The notes beneath the pieces were generated by a model, which worked only from the letters and a program-made list of their open reading frames with translations, made no database searches and was not told the origin of the DNA. The translations under genes were made by a program, and so were the position numbers. DNA of 64,000 bases from assembly GCA_026413225.1 (NCBI GenBank), contig CM048552.1, positions 45,895,001-45,959,000 on the forward strand. The letters are read 5' to 3'. Below, one piece after another: positions 26,557-37,866 of the stretch (position 1 is the stretch's first letter; each line of letters begins with the position of its first letter). The stretch is from Otis tarda (lineage: Eukaryota; Chordata; Aves; Otidiformes; Otididae).

Positions 26557-28790
26557 CTATCAAGTATCTTTAATATCTCCTTGTGAACAACTTTAATAGG
26601 TTCTTTCATTAAGTCTAAATAAATTAATCCAATTGACTCATCTCTGTTTACCGTTCTGACGGTAAGGAAGGCATAGACCTATAAAAATACATCCTTTTCT
26701 TTACTCTCCATATTGTATTGGTTCAGCTGATTTGTAAGTCTGACTCTACCTAGTTCTTCTGAAAAACTCCTTGTCTTTACTATTTCCCTATCTGATTCCT
26801 TCTACTGTCTCATGAAAACTTTTTGCTTAGAAACATGAAGTCCAGAGTGGAACGAACATTTAGAAAGGTGTTACAACTCTGTCTTTGAATTCTTACACTT
26901 ATTGATATTCAACTGTGTGCACTGTTCCTTTGTGAAGTTCCTAAAAATGAATTTACTGTTGTTAAGAGATTTGATAATAGTATGGTGTTAGGACGCTACA
27001 ACTTAGAGTCCTTCACTCAAAGTATGAGTCTTCACGAGATTTTAAAAAGATTTTTTGTCTTTTTGGGAACTAGTAACTTGCTGTTTGGAGTGTGTGTCCT
27101 GCTGAAAATGTAAAGAGAACAACACTAACTTTTTTGTCAAATACTTTAACATGAATTTCTGCCCAACAAACCTCCTTGATTTTATGTCTGAGGCACAATT
27201 TATATCAGCTCTGCTGATGCAAAGGAGCCATAAATCACCTAGAACTGGCGCCAGAGGAAGATCACTAGTGGTATGGAGATGATGGGGTGAGACCTATACT
27301 AAACACCCTCCTGGCTCAACCTGCAGGATGCTGGGACATGACCAATGGAGGAGGTGGCAAAGGAGAAGGTAATACCTATGAGAAGGGAATACACCTTCTC
27401 TTAGGTAATACCTAGAAGAAGGTGTGCCTATGCTCCAGCTATTTCTGACTGCTGCAATGGCCCTTTCCATTTGAATATAGCATACAAAATGACTTTGCTT
27501 GCCCTAATTTCTACTGGGGACTAGCTTACTTTTGAAGCAATCCAAACATATATTTTACAACCATGTCTTCTCACTGTTGTGGCATTGTACTCCACAGAAA
27601 AATAACAGTGCGTTACAACAGATGATGAAAAGCAGAGGATTTATATAAGCTAAGTACAACGTTTAGGATGAACAGTTTGCTGACATAGTGCATTTCTCCA
27701 ACTTGTCATTGGTAAGTTTCAGCTTCCCAAAAATATACACTTCTGATTTACAGTAAGCTCAAGTGTTTGATCTGGCAAGGAATGGAAACTTAAAAAGACA
27801 AACACAATAGTCTAATATTTAGTCTAATATAAAGCACATTTTTCCTCAGCTGTCACAGAAAATTGCAATGGATTTTAAGAAAGGTGGAGTGAGTCAGAGC
27901 ATTTGGCAGGGAAGAAAGAGGTTAAACTGGGGCAACTCTAACAAGTAGATTAATTAAATTGCAATAGGGACCCCTAAGCATCAGCCACTCTGAATAAATG
28001 TGTTTAGAACTTATAGAGTGTTTTAAACTTCTTATCAAAACTACAAAGATTACTATTGAATAAATTATGTCCCCTTGCACTGCTTACTTCTTTCTAACAA
28101 CAAGCCTGACTATTTTGTATTTGCAAATGGATGGCCACTTCCATATGCTTCTGAGCTCTGTCCAGGCTTACATTACTTCTGTATTTTCTCTATTAAATAT
28201 TAACAATTTGAAATATCTATGGAAAAGAGAAATTCTCCCAGCCTAAACAGTATTCTCTTATGTGTTTCTGTAGCTTAGAAGACACTTACATACTCTAGGT
28301 CTTTTGCATGACTGTCCGTATCTTCTCTCACTTTGGATCGAGAAATCCAAAACTGCAATATGTAAAATATGGCTACAGGGGCAATGACTTAGAGTGGCAA
28401 TGAGCTTTTTGCTTTTTAGGAGTCCAGGTTGCAAATCAAACTGGAGAAACTTAACTCCAGTCAACACAGAGGAAAACATCTAATTTTAGACAGGAGTGCC
28501 GCTTAAGACTCGATCTCATGCTTTACTCTTTGTGGTATTTTAGGCAATTCGTTCCTGAGGATGTTAGTTGTAGCAAATCCTTTTTTGAGATCCTAAAATG
28601 TTTACATGCTTAGAATCTAGGGAAGCAAATCCCAGGTACCGAAACAAAGGTTCCTATAGCAATTTTAGAGCAATATGATATCCCACCCAGTCTTCAGCTG
28701 CTGTTGCAAAAAGGCATATTTTTTTCTGTAAGGCAGCCTTGTACAGATAACTCAGATACTCTTCAGATGCCTGAATTGACCCTAGAGGAC

Positions 28791-28805
28791 TACTACTACT
28801 ACTAC
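28791..28805. repeat. Short (TAC)n run
   Basis: Five uninterrupted TAC units, 40 bp before the start of the long inverted repeat. Confidence 0.8.
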
Positions 28806-28844
28806 ATTCAAGTACATGATTTTCACCTATGTGTCCAGGTCAGA

Positions 28845-28944
28845 AAATTGATATTTTCAGACACCGTTACGTTTTACTTACTCTAGTAAGTACTACTTAC
28901 ACATAGAGTAAGTAAAACATAACGGTGTCTGAAAATATCAATTT
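28845..28944. repeat. Near-perfect 41-bp inverted repeat (hairpin)
   Basis: The left arm 28845-28885 and right arm 28904-28944 are reverse complements at 40 of 41 positions; the only difference pairs C at 28870 with A at 28920, which becomes G-U in a minus-strand RNA. The 18-base spacer itself contains GTAAGTA and TACTTAC, which can pair and lengthen the stem. I recognise no transposon family or microRNA in it. Such fidelity in a neutral region suggests recent origin, for example by a replication template switch, or function; the sequence alone does not decide. Confidence 0.93.
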
Positions 28945-29054
28945 GTTTTCATGGGCTTTAAAAGGCCCCTAGCCTGCTATCCTTGATGTAGATGTATACG
29001 CTGACCACTACCTTTTGTACTGATGTCCTTTAGCAGCAGATTGAGGTCTTAAGT

Positions 29055-29165
29055 CTTGTAGACCATTGTGAAGAGATGCAATTTTTAGGAGTATTTTTAC
29101 TAAAGGATGACCATTTTTACCATTATAATTGTAGACCTTTCTGAAGGATGCAATTTTTAGCAGTA
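29055..29165. repeat. Imperfect direct repeat pair, about 38 bp
   Basis: 29055-29093 and 29129-29165 share TTGTAGACC, GAGATGCAATTTTTAG or GGATGCAATTTTTAG, and end in GGAGTA or CAGTA, about 73 bp apart. The spacer also holds two near-copies of a CCATTTTTACCATT-like motif. This looks like a decayed local duplication. Confidence 0.7.
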
Positions 29166-30244
29166 GGGTATATCCAATTAGGATGTTAAATTTTGGGTAC
29201 TATGAAAAATTCATCGTGTTTTATGCATCTGTCAGAGTGGGAGATGGTTTTCCTTCTAATACACAAAATCTAAAACAAGCAAGCAAAAAACCAACCAAAC
29301 AAACAAAAAACCAATCAACTAAAAGAAACTCGCCAAAAGTCCCCACTTGCCCCCCAAAAAAAGTATGACCACATATCCTCAGTGCTGGCAAAGGCGAACG
29401 AATCAGAGTCCTAGAAAAACCCTGAATAACCGAAAGTATGCAAACCTTTGCTTACTGTGTAAGATTATGGGAGTTTACATTTATAATTAAAATGTAATTG
29501 GTTCAAGTCAAATGAAATCCAAAGCATTCGGGAAATCTCATAGGTTAGCATAACCCTTGTAACAAAAAATGTGAAAAGCTACTGCATTTTTTTAAAAGTA
29601 CTTCCATTGTTTATGTATCAAAATCAGGGATAGCTGACATTTATAATTTATTACAAGCTAATTAGTTAAGCTTTTGAAGCATTCAGAGCAAATTTAGAAT
29701 ACTACTGTGTAAGTCAGTAGCTGATACATTGTAATGTAATGACTAAATTTCTGTTAGTTGAACTACAAACCAAGAAGCATGTACAAGTGAGTTTTCAACA
29801 AAAATGAAATCAGGTCTTATTATTACTATGAGAATAAACTATTTTATAATTCACAGTGTATACAGAAAATGCTTGAGAATTGTTTTTAATTTTTTTTTTT
29901 TTTCCTTCTGTAAAACAGTACTTTTAAAATCTTAGACTGGGTTTAAGGTAAACAAGATTCAGGAAGCTTTGTCAATCTCTTGAGCAGCTATTGCTGAAAC
30001 AGCATAAACAGGCAGAATGAGAAAGACAGTCTTTCAGTAAGCAACGAAGATAATTAAGAAAGGAACTTGCCCAAACAATTGTCTGGGAAGTCTACAGTAA
30101 TGCTTGCAGCAATAACTTGGGTGTAAAATGTTTTCCTGTGTGTTTAAATGTAAACTCTAAAAGAAGCCAAGAATACTCTTTTATACTGGCTGGTTAAATC
30201 AATAGAAGAGAATGCAGATTTGTAGACGATAAAACTTTTCTAGC

Positions 30245-30665
30245 CACAAGAAATAGGGGCAGATATTTGTCAGGGCCTTGAGTGCATGGATAGGCCTTAT
30301 TTTCTCTTAGCATCCCCACTCCTGTTCATGGGCCCAGAAGCCTCATTTCAACTTGAGCCTGAGCAACCAAACTTCACACAATCTCTAAGAGGTATACCTG
30401 TCTCCAACCCTTTCTCTGGGGTGGATCTTGGACCTATGTTGCATCTGCTATCCTGTCTCCCAGTCTTGCTGATTGCATTCCGTGGACGGACCCTAGAGAG
30501 ATGATGCATTTGGTTTGTCCCCTCACCTTTTCTGGGGCTGTCAGTGAACCCTGTCACCAGCACCCAGCTCTGCTTGCAGTGCTAAGACCCTGTGGGACCA
30601 CATTTTGTTAGTGAAGGCACAGCCCGTGTATGAGTTGCCCTTGGCTCCTGCCTCATCCACCTCTT
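30245..30665. other. GC-richer block of unknown origin
   Basis: About 420 bp stands out by composition from AT-rich flanks. The plus strand has an open frame at 30286-30504 (starts MDRPYFLLASPLLFMGPEAS) and the minus strand one at 30348-30563, neither resembling a known protein to me. There is no CR1 tail and no TG-CA terminus with target duplication that I can define. An old dispersed repeat, a processed transcript fragment or a conserved regulatory element are all possible. Confidence 0.4.
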
Positions 30666-33600
30666 GAAGCAGACCTGTAGATATTGAACTAAGAGAAAAC
30701 TGTAGAAATAGACTGAACATCCTAAACTGTTCTTGTTTATTTCAACACTTTGTTTTCATATATTTTGTTGATGTGACACATTGCCAGTAATTTAACATAT
30801 ACAATAAAATCAAAGGTGTCACAAGATCTTTGGAAAACTCCCACACATTTTTGTCTCTTTTCTGCTGTGACTCCCAAGAATATGATCATGATCAGTGTAA
30901 GGAACAGAGGGGGGACTCTTCAGAGCAGTAGAACAGAAACTTAAATATAAAAGCCATATCACTGCAGCTGAAGCATGATGTGCAAACATCAGCCATTCTG
31001 GTTTATACACAGGGTCGTAACCTCAAGTTTCAAAGAAAAGCAATCCTGCTGTGTCAATCTGAAGTAGGAACACACAAGTCACTTGACAGATTCAATCAAA
31101 TGAGAAAACTTGGACAATTACCACAGTTAGCTGAACCAATGAGTTTGTTTTAGATCTGTGGAAAACTTGCCTGCATAAATTCTCCCACTGAGATTTTAGT
31201 TAGCAGGTTGTGGTTAGATGCATAGACATTGAGCTAATGTAAAGTAAATTGCTAAAATGATGCAAATTAGTGATGTGAACACAAACTCAATTTCTGAAGA
31301 TAAAAATGTATGTGGACAATTTAACATTGGGACAGTGGAAACCTATTCTCTTTCATCTTTCCTGTTAAGATCTGCTTCACATATTTTAGTGATATCCTTT
31401 TTTTTTTTTTTTTTTTTGTGCTGTAACAAAGTACAAAGGACTCTTTCAAAATGTAGATGTTTTGTTTATGCCTTTTTGATGGGAATAAAGCCCAAATGCA
31501 TAATAGTGTGATCAGTGGGAGGTATTTAGGAGTTCGTAGAGAATTAGATCTAGCTGATGACTGTCATTTTTAAAAAAATAGTTTTTATTTATAGAATTTG
31601 ACAAATATTGTCAGCTGCAGTTAAGGCTAGGAAGACCTCTACCAGATTTGTCAATTGATGTAATAAGAAAGATGCTGTTGTACATATTTCTGCTTATCTT
31701 TGTGACCTACTCCTGTTGCATGAGATTAATAGGGTTAGAAACAGCACTTAGAAACATCCACTGGCAAATCTTTTATATATAGGTCACAAATTTAAGAACA
31801 CTTACCATTAGAAGTGACCAGTAAAGGTCATGTGGTCTGAACATCTATCCCCCACCATCAATCTCTCATTTTTTATGCTCTTTCTAACTCTAATGCAAAG
31901 AAAGCTATTGAGTGTAATATCTTCCACAGGGTTTGCATCCAAACAGCCTTTTATGCAGACAAAATTAGAGCTCCTCTAACCTAGATAAGTTCTGAACCTA
32001 ATGTAAGACTCCACTTAGTTATATCTGGAGAGGTGCTGAACTCTGAGGACCTATTTAAAGCTATTACCTTTAGAAATTTCCATTCTGAAACTTAGGACTG
32101 TGCTTTTGGCCTATCTTTGATTTTGATGATTTACACATTACTCCTATTTTGGCAAGTGTTCTGAGCAGTAATGGAAAGACTGGGAATAACATGTAAATTT
32201 TAAATACCAAGGGACAGACTTGGAATAGATGCTTTGCTTATGGTTCCTGGAAAATTGCCAAAGATAATGTTATGAGTTTCTCAAGCCAAAAAGAAAAAGG
32301 GCAACAGGGAGTGACATGTACAGAGGAAATTAATATGAGAGATTATTTTTACTTGAATGCTAGTGTCAGGGATACCCTGAATCCCTGAACTCTGGACACA
32401 ACATGAACAAGTACAGAAGTGAAATTGTAAAAAAAAAATAGCTTTAGCAGAATAGGTGAAGTTTTAAGTATTTTGCATTGGTTTTGTTTAATCTGTGAGT
32501 GGATTTTACAGTCTTGAAAATTAGAGATAAAACCAACTGCAGTTGTGCACTCTGCAGGCAAATGCTCTACTGAGTTCTCTCAGCAGCTTTGACGAATGCT
32601 GATGTGTTTCCTTCCTCCCCTGGAGAACCCAACTCCAATATCCCTTGGGCAGCAGTTGCTAAGTAGGCACAAAATTGTCCCAAATTGCTCAGTGGTTTTG
32701 TAATGTGAAAGAAAGGGATAGAGGAACAACTAAATAGACTGGCCTGTTTCTTTGGGGTGAGCTCAGGCTTCATGTCAATATGGGAAGGAGGAGGTAAAAG
32801 TTAACAGTCTTGTCTTGTGTCAATATGCTTGTACCATCCAACCACATACCATGTTTGATGATTTCTGACTTCTGTATTCCTTTCTGAATATGCAGATAAC
32901 TTGTTATATGTTTTGAAGCCCTGTGAAGATAATTTCCAGCTCAATAGAAAGCACAAAGTTAAGAAAATAAACTATAATGGAAAAAATCTCACAGAAAAAG
33001 ATCTGATAATTCAACTTTTGGGCACCCTGCCTCAGAGTACTTGCAATATACTAAGCCAGATTATATTTTAGGAAAGAATCTGACATGTTACTTTTTTCTT
33101 ATCTTTATTAAAAAAAAAAAAAAAATTCTAGTGTCATGTATGGGCAACTGGCTGCTCTTGTTTAGAAATATGATATGTAAAATGATATTTTGCACTTCCT
33201 TTGCATGTGAAAAATTGTGACCAATTCTCCTCACCAGCTTCCTATATGAGTATCCTATATGAATATGAATTAAAAGCACTGTTAGAGTAGACTGATGATC
33301 CATGACCTCTAGAGTGGTAAGAGCCATGACATCTACACCAACTCCCATCACTGGGGCATTTACCTGTGTTGAAAGATGAATCAGTTCAGACTAAAAGAGA
33401 CTAAAAGTAAGTGTGGTCCTTACGGGAGTAACCTAGAGCATAATAATGTGCACATAAAGAAAAAAACATTTTTTTACATCTAATTCCAGTGCACACGTCT
33501 ATTAGTGATCCTAATTTTATCCTGAAGTAAGTTTGTAGTATATGTACTAAACCAATGAACAATGAATAATCGTGTTTCAAGGAACTTTTCATTTTCTATT

Positions 33601-36000
33601 CATGAGAGTACTTTGGGACACTACTACAATATTTAGTGATGTTAGTGAGAGTCCCACCATTGATGATGACAGACTTTGGAACAGGTTTCTATCCTCTAAA
33701 TCCATAAAATACATAGTAACTATTTGAAATAAGTATCGGAATATTGCTTTTAGGAGAAGCTGAACCAAAGAAAAGGTTTTTTGAAAGTTTTAAATGTCAA
33801 TGTTTTCAGATTAGGCTTTTTATTTTCGCTTTTTTTTTTTTCCTTCCGCCACGCACCCCCCCCCACATTAGACTGGACCAAAACTTGCAGCTTCTAGTAA
33901 CCTTAAATCCTGTAATTCTTCATTGAAATACCTCCTCCTGACTACTTTAGTAGCAACGAAACTGGCAAGAATACTTTTTTTCAGTGAAGAGAATATGTTT
34001 TCCAGTGGAGAGAGAGACAGATGCACAGCCGGTTTCTGGTCTTTGAGAAGACCTGCTGAAAACTCAACCATACTTATGATTCTTTACATGCCATGAAAAT
34101 ATGGGAAAAGTTTTGCAAAATTGGCATATCACTATTTCTGGAGTACAGGTCATATTAGTTATATCAAATTGAATATCTCCTGTGTAAAAGGTTATGTAAA
34201 ATGTTTGTGTCAATATTAATCTGGTTGAAGTATACAGGGTAGGGGAAGCTTCCCAGGCTTAGTAAAATAGCTTTGATCCCAAATAACTCTGTGACACAGA
34301 CAGTTTTTTTTTTTTTACTTTAAGGTAACAGATATTAGAAAGCAGCATATCATAGTATCAGGAGTAACTTACTGTACATAAAAAAAAAAGTCACAGCAAA
34401 ATACCACCCAAGAATACTTAAACAGTTTGGTCTTACTTGATCATACAAAAGGCTCTCATGTAGGTGAATATCAACATATTTGTTAAACATGACTAAGTGA
34501 AGCATATAGATAGTATTTCTTTAAGTGAAATATATTTCACTTTTCTTGATTTTTATACAAATGCAATAGGGTATTTTGAAAATGTACAGAGCAGAGCAGT
34601 CCATATTTCAGAAAGGAACCCTGCCTTAAGGCAGGTTCCTAAATCTCTCTTTGTCTGATAAGTTGCCATATGTTGAAATGGCTGATTGCTTGGCAGTGGA
34701 AGTGACTGGTTACAAAGCAGCTCTGGAGGCCCTATGACTCTGCACATTTGGCCTCAGGGTGTATGTACATTGCTGGACAAAAGGTACCTGAGCTGGATCC
34801 AGCTGAATTTGCTCAGGAACTGGAGGAAATGTAACTGAGCAACATAGCTCAGTATATTACTGAGAACCAGCCAATTAGCGCTGCCTTGAGTTGGAGCTAA
34901 TTAGCCTGGCCAGTAACTGCTGTGTTAACACAGTTTTACTGTGACCCACAGTTATACCCATATCCTTGACTTCCCTGGGTAAATACACTAGTTCACCAGG
35001 TAATCTTTAACATAACAGTATATTGTGCAGAAGAGAGATGTCCAAAAGTGCGATTTTTAGAAACAAACCCTATAAACTATGATTTATAGCTAAAAGTGAG
35101 ATAAAGAGCTAATTAAAGGTCCTGGGATTAGGGAGCAAAAAATATTTCCTTTTCAGGGAAAAAAATACTAGTATAAGATATCTCATGCCAACAAAACCTC
35201 AACAATGGGGCAGTTCAGGAAAGTGAATTTTGTTAGAAGATATAAAGCACCAGTTACTTTAACAATCACTTTGTTTCCTTAAAATGAAGTTTAAAAGTTG
35301 AGATATATTTGAGGTAAAGAAGTAAATTTGTGCTGAGTTTACACTAAAATTCCTCCAATAATCATATCAGATGAGGGATTATTTTTTCTGTGTAGTTGCA
35401 CAGAGAGAATGTCCATTTAATAGTAAAAGTTGGGAATTAGTAGCTTTATGAACTCATATAACTGATGTTCAACATTCAGCTTCTTTGGCCCGGTTCCAGG
35501 CCTGGCTATATTCACTAGCAAAGAACAAGGAAGCCATGTCCAAGCAGGCTGAGGCAGTTGTTTGCATCTGAATGTTGTGTAATATCAGCAAAATGGTTTG
35601 CCTTAGCTAAAAAATGCTGCCTTGATGCTGTCTTTCAAAATTCAAAATTTACTGAACAGATAGGATCCCTTGTATCAGTGCTCAATTCTGTATAAATGTA
35701 ACAGTTCAGTTTAATACAATATGCCAAATGATTGTCATTCATTATAAAGTCTCTTCAAAGTTTTTAATCTCCTGTTTTTCTCTAGTATGTAAATTTGTGG
35801 GTTTGTTAGAAATTTTAAAATTATTTTTATGTCTTCCTTTCATGTTAGAGCAATGCTAACAGGTTTTCTTTCTTTTTAGCTTTTTTATTGATGCTTGTAT
35901 AATCGTCATGTTACAAGTATTATGAGTTAAAGTGAGCTGATTATTAGTTTGCTGCTCCGTCCCTCCTATCTCGATCTGGGTATTGAGGACTTTAATCAGT

Positions 36001-36066
36001 AGAATTATAATCAATTATATAATCAATGATTGTAGAATTATAATCAATTATATAATCAATGATTGA
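36001..36066. repeat. 33-bp tandem duplication
   Basis: Two adjacent units, 36001-36033 and 36034-36066, each starting AGAATTATAATCAATTATAT, are identical over about 32 positions. Very AT-rich, with internal palindromic AATTATAT text. It lies about 160 bp before the old LTR. Confidence 0.85.
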
Positions 36067-36225
36067 TGATAGGAAAATAGTTAATCAATAAGATTCTGGA
36101 ATAATATGATTTTGAAAATTAATACCAATATGGGGTGATTCTTGCTAACTATAGAACTGTAGTCACATGGGTTAAATTTTATATGAAATCTATTTATCTT
36201 TAGAGCGAACGGGGAGTCTTAGATA

Positions 36226-37866
36226 TGTTACAACACCTCGTTTATTGGAAGTTAGCCTAACGTGTCTGGGGTAGTTAGGAGAGTGGTAGAACAAGGCACC
36301 AACTATGCAGCTTGGACCTTGAGCCATCACTTTTGTCGTAGTTCAGCCCTGATCAGGACCAGACTACGCAGTCTCTCTCTCACTCCCCCCACCCTCCGAG
36401 AGAACAGGGAGAGAAAATATAAGGAAAAACGGCTCGAGGTTTGAGATAAGGACAGGGAGAAATCCTTAAAGTTACCGTCACAGGCAAAACAGACTCGACT
36501 TGGGGAAAACTATTCATTTATTTCTACAAACAGCAGGATAATGAGACAGAGAACAAGATAACCTCCATCCACCCCTCCCTCTTCCCAAACTTAACATTAT
36601 CTCTACTACCTTCCCCTCCCGAGCGGCACAGGGGGGAAGAGGGAATGGGGGTCGCGGTCAGTTTGTCATACGTTGTTTTACGCTGCTACTTCATGGTCGG
36701 GGGAAGAACTCCTCACATTCCTCCCCTGCTCCATCGTGGGGTCCCACCCCTACGCCACAGTCTTTCGTGGAACTGCTCCGGCGTGGGTCATCTCTTCCAC
36801 GGAGTACAGTCCCTCCAGAACGGCTGTCCCAGCGGGCCCTCCACGGGCCACAGCCGCCTTCAGGCATCCACCTCCCCCGGTACGGGGTCCTTCACGGGCT
36901 CCAAGTGGATCTCTGCTCCTCCGTGGACCTCCATGGGCTGCAGGGGGACAACCTGTTTCACCATGATCATCACCACAGGCTGCAGGGGAATCTTGGCCAG
37001 GAGCCGCATTACTCCTCCCCCTCCTTTCTGAACTGACCTTGGTGTCTGCAGCTGTTCCTCACAACAGGCTGATAGATGTCTCTCAGGATCTTTTTTTACA
37101 TCTTATTCACTTCTCATCTCCTTTCCACTTCTTGCAGCCGGGCTGGACCGAGTCGGGCCCAGTCGGCTGCCTGGCGAGAGGCCAGAGGGTCAGGCCTGCA
37201 AGGCCCATGAGGCCTGCACCTCCCCCTCTGCGCCTCTGCCCCCGCTCAGCTTCTTCACATCTTCTCTTCTCTCTTTTTTTCTGTTTCCCCCTTCTTAAAT
37301 ACGTTATCGCAGAGGCGTTATCACGGGACATTCTGCTACCAATCGGCTCGGCCTTGGCCAGCAGCAGGTCCGCCCTAGGCCTGGCCAAGTCCACTGAACA
37401 AAGGGGAGCGACTTCTAGCAGTTTCCTGCAGAAGCTACCACCTTAGGCCCCCCCTCACTAACAAAACCACGACAACTTTCAAGTCAGAAGATTCAAGGGC
37501 AAGGCGACCTTGTTCTCAAGACTATATATGGAAGATTTAAAGAGGAGTTCAACCAGTGAATTCAAGGAGGGGGCGTTCCGACGACCCCCAAGACCACCAG
37601 AAGACCCTTGACTCAAAAGACTGAGCATGCGCAAATGGGAGGAGACATATTATAATGATTTCTTGGTAGATTGATGTTTCTGTATAACATTTCTTGTAAA
37701 TCTAGTGAATATGTATATCGAATGTGTATTTAACTGTGCTGTTGGATCAGACAGGTGCGCACGCTAGGTGAAGCGATCCGTCATGTGCCCAGTGCTGCAA
37801 TAAAGAAGTGCCTGCTTCTTAACTTCACGTTGCTGTTAAGGAGATTTATTCTGGGTTTCAGTAACA
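36226..37866 (+). mobile_element. Older LTR, non-ERVL family, split by a nested LTR
   Basis: The flanks of the inserted LTR form one element of about 500 bp: 36226-36333 and 37475-37866. Its proposed ends are TGTTAC and GTAACA, perfect inverted termini. A TATATAT box lies at 37523-37529, and AATAAA at 37799-37804 is followed by GAAGTGCCTGCTTCTTAAC, a typical R/U5 stretch, so it reads plus. The family is uncertain (ERV1- or ERVK-like). No matching target duplication is seen at these ends; a start near 36263 with an end near 37860 is an alternative. It is older than the 1141-bp LTR inside it. Solo, with no internal region adjoining. Confidence 0.7.
36334..37474 (-). mobile_element. Solo LTR, 1141 bp, ERVL-type, nested, inverted copy
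   Basis: On the plus strand it starts TGTCGTAGTTCAGCCCTGAT and ends CTAACAAAACCACGACA, the reverse complement of the 25.4 kb LTR. It has an exact 5-bp duplication ACTTT at 36329-36333 and 37475-37479. Its length equals the first copy's, and most of the text matches by eye, including the internal GC-rich units and the promoter and polyadenylation regions. It interrupts the older LTR described for 36226-37866. Both copies having intact target duplications and no internal region indicates two separate insertions, each reduced to a solo LTR. Confidence 0.94.

Larger units (their letters stand above)
26562..36225. other. 9.7 kb between the inverted LTR copies, no gene seen
   Basis: AT-rich unique DNA. 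Supported local features are listed separately: a long hairpin at 28845-28944, imperfect direct repeats at 29055-29165, a GC-richer block at 30245-30665 and a 33-bp tandem duplication at 36001-36066. Simple runs include about 20 T near 31398, A runs near 33110, and adjacent T and C runs at 33829-33867. Each flanking LTR has its own target duplication, so this is host DNA and not the inside of a provirus. Confidence 0.55.

Noticed and set aside
31800-31850. Possible CR1 3' end (TTAGAAGTGACC, AAAGGTCATGTGGTCTGAAC)
   Set aside because: Suggestive of the GGAAGGGACC and GTCATCTAGTCCAAC text but too diverged and without a tail.
25411-37479. A single provirus between the two 1141-bp LTRs
   Set aside because: The LTRs face opposite ways, each has its own 5-bp duplication, and the DNA between them shows no retroviral coding text.
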